64,000 bases of DNA. It comes from Dipteris shenzhenensis. Lineage: Eukaryota > Polypodiophyta > Polypodiopsida > Gleicheniales. Below the pieces are notes generated by a model, which saw only the letters and a program-made list of their open reading frames with translations, made no database searches and was not told the origin of the DNA. Position numbers and translations under genes: made by a program. Of the stretch, positions 53,812 to 63,599 are shown piece by piece. Numbering within the stretch: the first letter of the stretch is position 1; each line of letters starts with the position of its first letter. The DNA is taken from assembly GCA_047967505.1 (NCBI GenBank), contig CM106538.1, one strand, 5' to 3'.

Positions 53812-55070
53812 GTTATGTCAGCCATAATCGTGGAAGCCCATGGCATGGTTATGGCAAGGCGGGAAGCCAGATGGCTTGACAGTGCTTACAGATGCGAAGG
53901 TAAACGGGCACCAGATCAACCCACTACAACGGGTGGCGAGTTACGATGACTCAAAACTGAAGCAAGCAAACCTCTTGGCACCAAGGAGTAATACACCCGC
54001 AGCTACAGGAGAAACAACCAGCAAAATAGCACTGGTAAACGCAAGCACGTCGCTCTTTTCCACTAATCACGTGAGGCTACCTAAGAATGTAATGAACTAA
54101 CCAAAATAAAGCACTACTAGCCGTATCAGTAATCAAACTAACGATCAAAGAAGGCAAAGATACATTCTCTTATGTGTCAAATGCAACAGTTCGAAGATGG
54201 GCATAGAGCCAAGAAGTCATAGACCTTGAACGAGCCAGAGCGTAGGGAGCAACATAGGACACTTTGGATCACGCTTGAAGTAGAACCTCTCCTTACGTAA
54301 CAAACTATCGAATGCACAGAATGGTCAACAAAACCACTTTAAAGGAGGAGCGCGAAACAGGAAGCCAGATAACAGTGAAGAGAAGCTTGTGCTGGCCATA
54401 GGATCTATCAAGTGAGGACCCGAGAAAGAAAAGCAGCAGCAAGCAGGAGTATGACTAAGCTGAACAGATTTGCATGAAGGCTGGGCAAAGCCGCCAACAC
54501 TCCGAACACCAACCAAGATGGGAACTATGAGCTCAAGAGAAGCATACGCCAAGCCGATAGCAACGACTCCCCATTTATGCATTCTATTGAAAGCCTAGCA
54601 AAGACGTATTCTCAGTCCTTGGCAAAGACCAAATGGAAGCTGCAGCCCACGACCATTCTAAGGGAGCCTACGCCACATCAATGACGAGTCCATTAAACTA
54701 ATGCCAGAGCCCGTCAAGCACACCTACCATCACCAAATAAGCCCTAACATCTTCTAATTGAAAGAAACAAAGTGAGTTCAGCACACGGTCTTTGGTGATA
54801 GCATATTTTACTCAAGTTTGCCCGAGTCCAGCACATGGAATGCCACAGCATTCTTGGGCATATCTGGGTAAGAACCAGGCCTGCATTGATCACTGAGAAA
54901 AGGAGTAAAGCAGTGGGGAGAATTGCAAATGTAGACCATCAGCTTCGTGTTGTTACATGAGTTGTCATTTATATGAAACTCAAAAATCTAGTCATTATGA
55001 CATTCAAGCTTCCCCCAACAACAAATATCTAGCGTGATAACACAGCTCGCTAAGGATACCAACTATGTCA
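53812..55070. other. Probable decayed gypsy LTR, then unassigned DNA
   Basis: TGTTATGTCAGCCATAATC follows a polypurine tract (GGGGAAGGAAA), as in the complete element, where TGTTATGC starts the LTR after GAGGGAAGGAA. The LTR end is not identified. The remainder has no recognised gene. Confidence 0.4.
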
Positions 55071-55074
55071 GTCC

Positions 55075-55413
55075 ATTTTAATGTAAAGGAACATTGGTGT
55101 CACTCACCTTTCGAAGATGATCATGCAACGGGTCCATTAGGTAGGATTCACACTTGTCCGCGTACATGGGCAAAAATGGGATTTGCACCAATGAACTTCG
55201 AGAGCCCCTTTGCAGGCCTTTCACACATGCCCACAAATGGGCCATGGCCATTCCTACGTGGAAGCACAAAAAGTATTTTTTGATGGATGGCCTCCCAAGG
55301 CCGCCCATGAGCTTATCCGCCTGCAAAAGTGGCATGTCATCGGTTCCAACCAAGACTTGAACCCACAACTTCAATGCATGAGCCCAGAAACCCTACCACC
55401 AAGGCAACTCTGA
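55075..55413 (-). mobile_element. Possible tRNA-derived SINE
   Basis: On the minus strand, TTGGTGGTAGGG (about 55402-55391) resembles a Pol III A box and GGTTCAAGTC (about 55363-55354) a B box, about 38 bp apart as in tRNA-derived SINEs. About 280 bp of non-coding body follows. No cloverleaf forms well enough for a tRNA gene, and no target duplication was found, so borders are approximate. Confidence 0.4.
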
Positions 55414-56204
55414 TTCGTGCATATAAATCCCAGCATTTACTATATAACAAGAACTTGTCTGCGCTATGCACAGCGGACAATTGCTCAAACGGCCGCAGAC
55501 ATGCACAGAATTGTTTCCTTTTGTCCGCGGACAAGTGTAAATCGGGCCTTACTTATGTATCCTGTCCACCCCGAGCTCGGATGAACATCTCATTGATATC
55601 GTCATCCCCAGATCTCGGGAGGTAAATCAGAATAAATGTATGGCTACACTCTCTATCAGCATATCGTTTCTTTGGAGATCTCCCTACAAAAACCCCTCAT
55701 GGAGAAGTCCAGTAAAATTCCTAGGTCTACCACATAGGGGCATTGTCCGTTCCATTCCATGAACATAATAATAAACGTACATTGCAAGCAGCATATGTGT
55801 AGGAGTCACTCCCAGTGTTTAACACAAAGCTTACGATCCTGCTGCAGCCAATAGTTTCAGAGGTAGTAGAACGAAGAGTTGCATCGCAACATAAAACCTA
55901 CGGGACATTCCGATGGAAAAGCTGGAAAAACTAACACTATCCTGAGCACTCTCGATAGATTTTCATGCAGTCACCCACATTTATTGCATATCCTGCAAGA
56001 GATCTTTCGCTGCATCTAGCTGAATACCCTTCAATCCAACCGCCCACCATGGGAGACCCTGGGTTGGAATCCATACATAAGCATAAACAAACTAAGCCCA
56101 ATAGTCGTATCCTTAGCACTATTATTATACCATTGCAATGTACTTCTCCTAATCAAATGGCCTCTTGGAGACTAGGCTCAAAGCACATCTGCCAAGGCCT
56201 GATT
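55414..56204. other. Stretch without recognisable gene; left flank of the gypsy insertion
   Basis: No coding or repeat feature recognised. The last five bases (56200-56204, TGATT) are the left target duplication of the complete gypsy element. It may belong to the older minus-strand element at 62560-64000 that the gypsy element appears to have entered. Confidence 0.35.
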
Positions 56205-56676
56205 TGTTATGCTCTAGCCGAGATAGCATGACCTCGGATAGGTCGGTGGGCATTTTCTCTTAGATGACCAACTTTTGTAATAGTTAATGTGCGTAATTGA
56301 AATGGTCAAGAGAAGTAACTGCCAAGGTCCTAGGTGAGGGTGGAATGGCATTGACTAGGTAGTTCTGAGTGATAAGGCCTAGGTGCACCTAAATGTGCAA
56401 TAATGCCAAGGGGCAAGTGGTTTTTAATGTGCCCCAAGAGAGGGGTAAAAAAAAGGTGCATCAAGTGGAGAGGCTAAAATGATGACATTTGGCAAGGAGA
56501 ACTATCTAGGGAAATGAGGGTCTCATGGATAAGCATGAAAATAACGAAGGAACGAATGAATCTGATGATCTGCGATCCATGAGAGTAGGCTGGGTGGAAC
56601 AAAAGAAAAGCCATCGCCCGTGATTGTATTAACGCAGGGATAGAGATTCAGGACCTAGAGATAGAAGGGTCTGACA
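56205..56676 (+). repeat. 5' LTR
   Basis: 472 bp, from TGTTATGCTCTAGCCGAGAT to GAAGGGTCTGACA. It supplies the promoter of the element; no obvious TATAAA is seen. Confidence 0.96.
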
Positions 56677-56678
56677 GT

Positions 56679-56690
56679 TGGTATCAGAGC
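56679..56690 (+). promoter_or_regulatory. Primer binding site (tRNA-Met type)
   Basis: TGGTATCAGAGC, two bases after the 5' LTR, is the standard plant retrotransposon primer site complementary to the 3' end of initiator tRNA-Met. Confidence 0.93.
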
Positions 56691-57399
56691 CTTGTGGAGA
56701 GGTAAAGGACCAGAGAGGGGTAAACATGACTAGACTATGTGACGAAACGAGGTGGTCACGGAGATGCTGGCGACGCCTGATCGACGGCGTTCTCGACTGT
56801 CGATGTAAAAAAGTCTACCGGGGTGACCTAGGGGTCCCGTAACGCGCTGACGCGCAAGTGGCCTATGAAGCGTGGGCACTGGACTACTGCGATGGAGGTC
56901 GTCAAGGTTGACGATGTTTTCCCAAGCGGGGCTTGAGCGCAGAGGACGCAAAGGTTAGAATAATTTGGGACGGATGGTCGCTGAAAAAAAAACCGTAGGT
57001 GCAGATTTAAGTTCCAGATAGTGCGCGGTCTTACAGGATTAGGCCGTCGCTAGTGAGTTGACGTAAGTTTTGGTTGAACGGCGTATACTTGACTGTAAGC
57101 TGTAAAAACAAAAGGGGATACGTGTTGACGCCTTTGAAAAAAAAGCAATTTGAAGAAAAGATTATAGACATCACGACCTGCATATAAACATCAGAATGGA
57201 GTACGCTGTGAACGATTGACGCTGAGCAGCTGGGATCGTTGCGAACGTCCTTTGAAGACAGGTTTTCAGTTTGCAGTAGTTGTTCATGTACAAAAAGGGA
57301 TTTGGAAGTGCTGTACTTTTGGAGTTTTCCCGTGAGAAAAGAAGAAAGAAAAATTATAAAGATTGAAAAAAAAAAAAAACCATCTTCCATTGTGAAACT
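56691..57399 (+). other. Untranslated leader of the gypsy element
   Basis: 709 bp between primer site and gag ATG, with no plausible long frame on the plus strand. It should contain packaging and dimerisation signals. It ends in a run of about 14 A residues (57366-57380) shortly before the ATG. Confidence 0.6.
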
Positions 57400-59001
57400 A
57401 TGGAGGCAGAAGGGCAGAATTCTAGGGTGAATCCTAGTGAGTCTAGAGTGCAGTCTACACAACAGATGTCACATCATGCAGCACCTACTTTGATCGGTAG
57501 GATTTTGATATTAGAAGATGCTTTACAGCAGATTATGAACCAGCAGCTTCAAGTGAATGCTGGTCAAAATGAGATCAGGGAGATGGTGCAAGCCTTGTCG
57601 GCTAGACCGTCTAGAATTGATAAGGGCAAAGCTCCAACAGAGCCAGAGCCCAGTATACATTCCTTAGAGCGCGCAAGGGTCAAAGTGCCTAATATCGCTA
57701 ATTATAGACCGGAGAAGTACGCTGGTCGGATGACCGAGCGCAGCTCTAATGTGATCGAGGTTTGGTTACACAAGTGGGAAGAAGCCTTCGCCATTTGTGA
57801 AATTAGATCCGATCTAAAGAAAATCCGCGAGGCCACACACCTGTTTATTGAGGCAGCGGATAGATGGTGGATAAAGCAACAGAAGGATCAAGTTGCTCCA
57901 ACCACCTGGGAAGGGTTTAAAGCTGAATTCAAGAAACACTTTCTCCCACCTGATGAAGAATCCCGAGCTTGGGATGCTTATAGAAATCTTCATCAGAGGA
58001 GTCTGTCAGTGGCAGAGTACATTGACAAATTCAGGGAATGTGTCATGAAAATAACAGACCCTCTCCCTATGTCGGTTCAGTTACAAGACTATATCTATGG
58101 ACTGAACGACAAGATCAAAATGGAAGTTCGGGCTAAGTATGTGACTACATTAGATGAATCTATTGCAGTAGCCCTGAACTATGAGGATACCAGAGGCAGA
58201 TCTGGTGGATTTATGCAGGCAGGGACTCAGTATGAGCACCTGAGAAAAGGGGGATTTCAGAGGAAATGGATTTCAAAGACAAGTGTCTCGCAGCCAAGTG
58301 GCCAAACGAAGCAGGTGAAGCCGGTTGAGGGACCAGTAAAAACAAGTACCACCGTTGGGGTGAAAAGGAAAATAACTCCAATGGCAGCCCGGGCTTGGTC
58401 AAAGTCCTCGTTGACCCCTGAACAAAAAGAGAAAGCTAGAAGTGAAGGATTGTGCTTCGGCTGCCTTCAGCGACATCAGTGGAAGGATTGTCCACTGAAT
58501 AAAGACCGTCGCACGGCTAATATGATAATATCTGAATGCGACGTGGAAATGCAGGAGAGTCCCAATGCGGAACATATGCAGATGCAACTGGCGGGACCTT
58601 CTCAGAGGTTAGTACCTTGTTTGTTATGTGTGTCTGTTGCTAAGCTAGTGACGAGTGTACCTGATAACATCCTATCTAAGCCCGCAGCAACGGGGTATAC
58701 GGCCTTTAATGATACGGAGTTAATTAAAATGAAAGGGCAAGTGGCCAGTCATGATGTCATTGTGTTGTTTGACTCGGCGTCAACTCACAATGTGATTAAC
58801 TCCAAGCTCGTGAAGAGGCTGAAATTAAAGACAAGTCCATTTGACTATGCGTATACAGTCAGGATGGCAGATGGAAGTTCAACTGAAGTATGGGACCAAA
58901 GGGTTACCCAGTTGGAGCTTCGGATTCAGGACTATGCTGAGAAGCTTGATTTTGAAATGACCAAGCTTGCTCATGCAGATATAGCCCTGGGTATGGCCTA
59001 G
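57400..59001 (+). CDS. Gag and aspartic protease of the gypsy element
   Basis: 533 codons from ATG at 57400. After a Gln-rich N-terminus the retrotransposon gag domain includes YRPEKYAGRMTERSSNVIEV, FIEAADRWW, TTWEGFKAEFKKHFLPPD, AYRNLHQRSLSVAEYIDKF and DYIYGLNDKIKMEVR. The nucleocapsid knuckle is CFGCLQRHQWKDC (58453-58491), with spacing CX2CX3HX4C instead of the usual CX2CX4HX4C. The protease region shows VIVLFDSASTHNVIN, where DSA replaces the expected D(S/T)G, and ends DIALGMA followed by TAG. In relatives the codon after GM(P/A) is Trp, so the stop probably came from TGG. Downstream pol continues in the same frame. Gag appears intact; the protease is doubtful. Confidence 0.93.
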   Translation: MEAEGQNSRVNPSESRVQSTQQMSHHAAPTLIGRILILEDALQQIMNQQLQVNAGQNEIREMVQALSARPSRIDKGKAPTEPEPSIHSLERARVKVPNIANYRPEKYAGRMTERSSNVIEVWLHKWEEAFAICEIRSDLKKIREATHLFIEAADRWWIKQQKDQVAPTTWEGFKAEFKKHFLPPDEESRAWDAYRNLHQRSLSVAEYIDKFRECVMKITDPLPMSVQLQDYIYGLNDKIKMEVRAKYVTTLDESIAVALNYEDTRGRSGGFMQAGTQYEHLRKGGFQRKWISKTSVSQPSGQTKQVKPVEGPVKTSTTVGVKRKITPMAARAWSKSSLTPEQKEKARSEGLCFGCLQRHQWKDCPLNKDRRTANMIISECDVEMQESPNAEHMQMQLAGPSQRLVPCLLCVSVAKLVTSVPDNILSKPAATGYTAFNDTELIKMKGQVASHDVIVLFDSASTHNVINSKLVKRLKLKTSPFDYAYTVRMADGSSTEVWDQRVTQLELRIQDYAEKLDFEMTKLAHADIALGMA

Positions 59002-61035
59002 CATTCTAGAAAGAATCCAGCCATTGATTGGAAAAAGCACATATATCAATTCAAGATGAATGATGTGCTTTATGTCTTGCGAGGTGAAAAAGATATACCT
59101 CAGGGACCGTTGGTTTCCGTGATGGAAATCAGAAAAGCTCAAGTAGAGTTTTTATTCCTTTGCACAGCATCGGTAGAGCCGGTTGATGATTCTTCGGCTA
59201 GCACTGATGTTACGCAAAGTGGTGAGATGGCCAAGTTGGCTAATCTTATAACAGAGGAGTTCTCTGAATGTTTTAGGGATGAACTACCTTATGGGTTACC
59301 TTCAGAGCGGAAAGTTCAACATAAGATTGAATTGATCCCGGGGGCAGAACCTGTAAATAGACCTCCCTATAGAATGAGTTTTGCTGAAGAAGCGGAGGTG
59401 CGTAGACAACTGGAAGAATACCTCAAGTTGGGGCAGATTCAACCAAGTTTCTCACCTTTTGCTTCGCCAGTGATATTAAAGAAGAAAAAGGATGATACGT
59501 TTCGCCTCTGTATAGATTACAGAGCATTGAATAATATCACTGTTAAGCACAGGTATCCGATGGCTCGGATTGATGATTTGCTAGATGCATTACATGGAGC
59601 CGTGATTTTCAATAAGATAGATCTTAAGTGTAGCTACCATCAGATCCGGATTAGAGCCGAGGATGTACATAAAACCGCTTTCAGGAGCAGGTTTGGTCAT
59701 TATGAGTTTTTGGTAATGCCCTTCGGACTTACCAATGCTCTGGCAACCTTCGTCATGCTTATGAACGATTTACTGCATTTTATTGATGATATCCTGATAT
59801 TCAGTAAAAGTATTACTGAGCATCGTGAACACTTAAGAATAGTGTCCAATACTTTGAGGAAAGCCAGTCTTTATGTCAATAGAAAGAAAACTATACTGTG
59901 TATGGTTAGGCTTGAGTATTTAGGGTTCATAATTACTCCACAGGGGGTAGAAATGGATCCGAAGAAAGTGGCTGCGATACTAACTTGGCCAATCCCTCAG
60001 AGTCTGACCGCGTTGCGATCATTCTTGGGATTTGTCCAGTTTTATAGAAGGCATATCAAAGGATATTCCGGAATAGTATCGTCATTGATTGATCTGACCT
60101 CAGATAAAGTACCTTTTATTTGGGGGCAGAATCAACAAGAAAGTTTTAACACCATAAAACAAGCTATGGTCTCAGGACCGGTGTTAAAAATAGTTGATCC
60201 CCAGAAACCGTTATTCCTGGAAACCGATGCAAGTGGCATTGCGGTAGGAGCAGTTCTCCTTCAAGAGGGAAGGCCAGTAGCCTTTGAAAGCAAGAAGCTT
60301 TCTTCCTCTCAAAGGAATTGGCCAACTCATGAATTAGAGTTGTATGCTGTCATCCATGCTTTGAAAACATGGAGGCATTATTTGTATGGTTCAGAGTTTT
60401 ATGTGGATGTGGATCATGATACTCTGAAACATTTTTGTAAACAGCCTGACTTGAGGGGCCGCCAAGCTAGGTGGGCAGAGCTCATGCAGGAGTTTAATCT
60501 AACGATTCGGTACCGAAGAGGAAAAGACAATAAGGTTGCTGATGCGTTGTCTCGCATTATGCACAACCTGAGTTTCACAGTATTAGAGAGTGCTCTAATG
60601 ACCGAGATAAGAGAAACTCAAAAAGTGGACGAGTTTGTCCAGAGCTTGTGGCCTAAAGCTCATGTGTTAAAACCCGAGGAAAGTGAAAAGGATGACCTGG
60701 CATCCAGAAAAAGCCAAACTTATGCAAGATATACCATAAGGGATGGTATGCTAGTTAGAAATGGCAAGGTTGTAGTACCTAGTCAGAATGATCTCAGGCA
60801 GAGAGTCATTCGACAGTGCCATGATAGCCCGTGTGCGGGACATCCAGGAGTCGAGAAGACATATGATCTCGTAAAGCGAGATTTCTTTTGGCCAAAGATG
60901 AAAAAGCATATTCATGAATATGTGACACGGTGTTTCTCGTGTCAGGTAAGCAAGGCCGAGCGGGGGAAGCCACCCGGACTTTTACAGCCCTTGGAAATAC
61001 CACTAAGTGGGAGAGCATTTCCATGGATTTTATAG
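59002..61035 (+). pseudogene. Pol: RT, RNase H and integrase N-terminus of the gypsy element
   Basis: In frame with gag after the TAG: NPAIDWKKHIYQF, then RT with PFASPVILKKKKDDTFRLCIDYRALN, YPMARIDDLLDAL, FNKIDLKCSYHQIRI (motif A), HYEFLVMPFGLTNA (motif B) and FIDDILIFSK (motif C, FIDD at 59779-59790). Between LMNDLL and HFIDD about 9-10 residues of the usual PYLDKFVIV stretch are missing, an in-frame deletion. Thumb: FLGFVQFYRRHIKGYS. RNase H: LETDASGIAVGAVL and VDHDTLKHF. Integrase starts with the H2C2 finger HDSPCAGHPGVEKT and CFSCQ. Around 61000 the frame shifts: this frame ends IPLSGRAFPWIL, while the proper integrase continues KWESISMDFIVGLP in another frame. Confidence 0.92.
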
Positions 61036-62072
61036 TAGGGCTGCCTACGACACAAGGAGGGTATGATTCTATCCTTGTGGTGGTTGATCGTCTAACCAAG
61101 ATGGCTCACTTCATTTCGACTAGAGAGTCTGTTAGTGCCCCGCAAGTGGCGGATTTGTTCATTAGACATATATTTCGTCTACATGGATTGCCTAGATCCA
61201 TAGTGTCAGACAGAGATGTCAGATTTACCGGTCATTTTTGGACAACAGTATTTGAGACACTGAGGACTGAGTTGGGAATGAGTAGTGGGGATCATCCTGA
61301 GACGGATGGTTAGACGGAGAGAGTCAACCAAACTTTAGAGGATATGCTGAGAGCATATGTGTCATTGAGGCAACATACGTGGGACAAGTGGTTGCCATTG
61401 TTGGAGTTTGTGTACAATGATAGAAAACATTCCTCTACTGGGTTCAGTCTGTTTGAGCTGAACTATGGTTATAGACCAGCCAATCCAACTATAGTTGGAG
61501 TACCTCAGAAAGTGCCTAGTGCTGCGAACTTTGTGGTTCAGATGTGGGAGATGCTAGCACTTGCGAGAGCTAATATCCGCCAGGCTATGGATAGAGCCAA
61601 GGTGTATGCGGATGAAAACCGGTCTATAAGAGTATTTAAGGAAGGAGAAAAAGTTTTTCTCAGAGTCCCTTCGCACTCGAAGTCGTTGACTTCAGGAGAG
61701 TATGCTAAGTTATCACCTCGATACTGTGGGCCGTGGTTAATTCTAAAGAGAATAGGCAGTGTAGCCTATAAATTAGAATTGCCACAGGGGTGTAAGGTGC
61801 ACCCGGTTTTTCATGTTTCTCGTTTAAAGAAATCTTTGCATATTGGTGACTCACTAATCGAAGGTGTGGTTTTGTTTCAGGAGATAGAGGATAATGCAAG
61901 ACGCAAACCAACAAGAATCCTGGACCGAGGAACAATGCAAATACGAAATCGGAAGATACCCACGGTGTTGGTTGCATGGCATGGTCAGCCTCTATCGGTA
62001 GCTACCTGGGAATCCGTATACCAGTTACGGAGAGTGTTCCCAGATTTCATCATCAAGGACGCTGATGGTTGA
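61003..62072 (+). pseudogene. Pol: integrase core and chromodomain-like tail
   Basis: Starts after the frameshift with KWESISMDFIVGLP (first catalytic Asp), then VDRLTKMAHF, LPRSIVSDRDVRFTGHFW (second Asp) and HPETDG, a TAG at 61311-61313, and TERVNQTLEDMLRAY (catalytic Glu). The position before TERVNQ is Gln in relatives, so the stop fits CAG to TAG. The rest is open: LPLLEFVYND, GFSLFELNYGYRP, KVYADENRS, YCGPWLILKRIG, LELPQGCKVHPVFHVSRLKK, ILDRGTMQIRNRKIPTVLV and AWHGQPLSVATWESV, a chromodomain-like end typical of chromoviruses. All three DDE residues are present apart from the stop. Confidence 0.92.
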
Positions 62073-62084
62073 AGAGGGAAGGAA
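62072..62084 (+). promoter_or_regulatory. Polypurine tract of the gypsy element
   Basis: GAAGAGGGAAGGAA directly before the 3' LTR, the expected plus-strand primer; it partly overlaps the stop region of pol. Confidence 0.85.
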
Positions 62085-62556
62085 TGTTATGCTCTAGCCG
62101 AGATAGCATGACCTCGGATAGGTCGGTGGGCATTTTCTCTTAGATGACCAACTTTTGTAATAGTTAATGTGCGTAATTGAAATGGTCAAGAGAAGTAACT
62201 GCCAAGGTCCTAGGTGAGGGTGGAATGGCATTGACTAGGTAGTTCTGAGTGCTAAGGCCTAGGTGCACCTAAATGTGCAATAATGCCAGGGGGCAAGTGG
62301 TTTTTAATGTGCCCCAAGAGAGGGGTAAAAAAAAGGTGCATCAAGTGGAGAGGCTAAAATGATGACATTTGGCAAGGAGAACTATCTAGGGAAATGAGGG
62401 TCTCATGGATAAGCATGAAAATAACAAAGGAACGAATGAATCTGATGATCTGCGATCCACGAGAGTAGGCTGGGTGGAACAGAAGAAAAGCCATCGCCCG
62501 TGATTGTATTAACGCAGGAATAGAGATTCAGGACCTAGAGATAGAAGGGTCTGACA
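62085..62556 (+). repeat. 3' LTR
   Basis: 472 bp, same ends as the 5' LTR. Six base differences were noted by eye (within GTGATAAGG/GTGCTAAGG, CCAAGG/CCAGGG, AACGAAGG/AACAAAGG, TCCATGAG/TCCACGAG, AACAAAAG/AACAGAAG, CAGGGATAG/CAGGAATAG), nearly all transitions. Confidence 0.96.
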
Positions 62557-62723
62557 TGATTCAACCTTTCCTATTTGCCCATTAGCCTCAAGATGATCAG
62601 TAGAACTCATACTCAAAGAAGTTACTAATTTCTTAAACACTTCCTACCAAAAGTGCCCACAAAACTTCTGGTGTCTGTCTTAGTGACTTGTCAAAGTTGC
62701 AATTAATGTGGAAGCATAATTTT

Positions 62724-62758
<35 letters not shown>

Positions 62759-63096
62759 TAAGGCAATATAGCTTCACTAAGATCACCGAAAGCCAGTGTG
62801 AGAGTAGAAGAATTGGAGCAATCCACATTTGGTAAGTGGGTCCTATTTATAGTGTGGGGGTAGGAGCGTTGACCCAACCTCAGTCAGCCACAATGCATGC
62901 CTGGTTAGCCCTAGCTAGTTGACACAAGGCCAGCCTAAAACAGTACTCAAACCAACCCTCTAGCTTGCCCCTAACCCTGGCTAAATGCCCTGGTAAACGG
63001 CCCCCATACTAAGTGAGTAAACTACCCCTTTCTAGGGCGGGCATACCCAAATAGAAGCCCTTAATCTCCACACATGGGATAAAATATATTCTAACA
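62557..63096 (-). mobile_element. 3' LTR of a minus-strand copia-type element (part)
   Basis: On the minus strand TGTTAGAATATATT starts at 63096, right after GAAAAGAGGG (polypurine tract, 63106-63097). A TATAAATA box lies about 245 bp in (plus strand 62844-62853), followed by a (CT)15 run (GA on plus, 62727-62756). The far end is not found; the complete gypsy element at 56205-62556 may be inserted within or beside it. Confidence 0.6.
62727..62756. repeat. (AG)15 microsatellite
   Basis: Pure AG dinucleotides, lying within the proposed minus-strand LTR. Confidence 0.95.
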
Positions 63097-63184
63097 CCCT
63101 CTTTTCAGCTCATAGTGTGCAAATAGTCTAAAGAAGAAAGCTGCAACCATGGGGCCCTCCAACACCACGGAGACTGGAATCACT

Positions 63185-63427
63185 TCAAAGAGAGAACCTG
63201 CCAACCTGGATCCTCGAAACACAATGCCACCACGAAGAGCAAAGAGATATGCTTGGTTTTGATTTCCCATACCAGTGTGCAGTGGATGCCATGTAAATAA
63301 TGATGAGATGTACAATAAACCACGCCCAATATCCCTTGGTGAACACGTCACGTCCAGGAACCTTTAATGAAGTCAGAACACAGCCTGTCCCTAGTTTGTC
63401 CTGCACCAAGCGATGAACTTCAACCAC
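63185..63427 (-). pseudogene. Copia pol C-terminus fragment
   Basis: The minus-strand frame has VEVHRLVQDKLGTGCVL, then VPGRDVFTKGYWAWFIV. This matches the end of copia pol, where the pattern is H.(V/I)R(D/E)K...G.(I/V) followed by ..LAD(I/V)(F/L)TKG/P. It is followed by about 170 bp to the polypurine tract at 63106, exactly as expected for the pol end. The upstream pol is absent: a gag knuckle lies only about 270 bp away. Confidence 0.6.
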
Positions 63428-63599
63428 ATCTAGTTCATAGCTCTATCTCTAAAGCTTACCTTACCTGCCAAAATTTCAAATTTATAGGAGTTGTAAACAG
63501 CCCGCTCTCCCGCCCACAAGTGCTTTCTGGCTGTGACACATGGGTAAACGCGTTCCTTACTACTAGAAAGGCAATACGCCTGATTTTCTTGAGCAAGAG

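Larger units (their letters stand above)
56205..62556 (+). mobile_element. Complete Ty3/gypsy LTR retrotransposon (chromovirus-like)
   Basis: A 6352-bp element with identical-length 472-bp LTRs, TG...CA ends and TSD TGATT (56200-56204, 62557-62561). The order is LTR, tRNA-Met primer site, leader, gag-protease, RT-RNase H-integrase with a chromodomain-like tail, polypurine tract and LTR. The gag-pol frame is continuous from 57400 except for a TAG at 58999-59001, a frameshift near 61000 and a TAG at 61311-61313. The LTRs differ at six of 472 positions by my count (about 98.7% identical), so insertion was recent. The coding lesions make it non-autonomous. Confidence 0.96.

Noticed and set aside
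55350-55413. tRNA gene on the minus strand
   Set aside because: A- and B-box-like motifs exist, but acceptor, D and anticodon stems do not pair well; a SINE is the better reading.
58999-59001. Programmed UAG readthrough between protease and RT
   Set aside because: The codon replaces a conserved Trp inside a motif and other inactivating lesions are present, so a point mutation is simpler.
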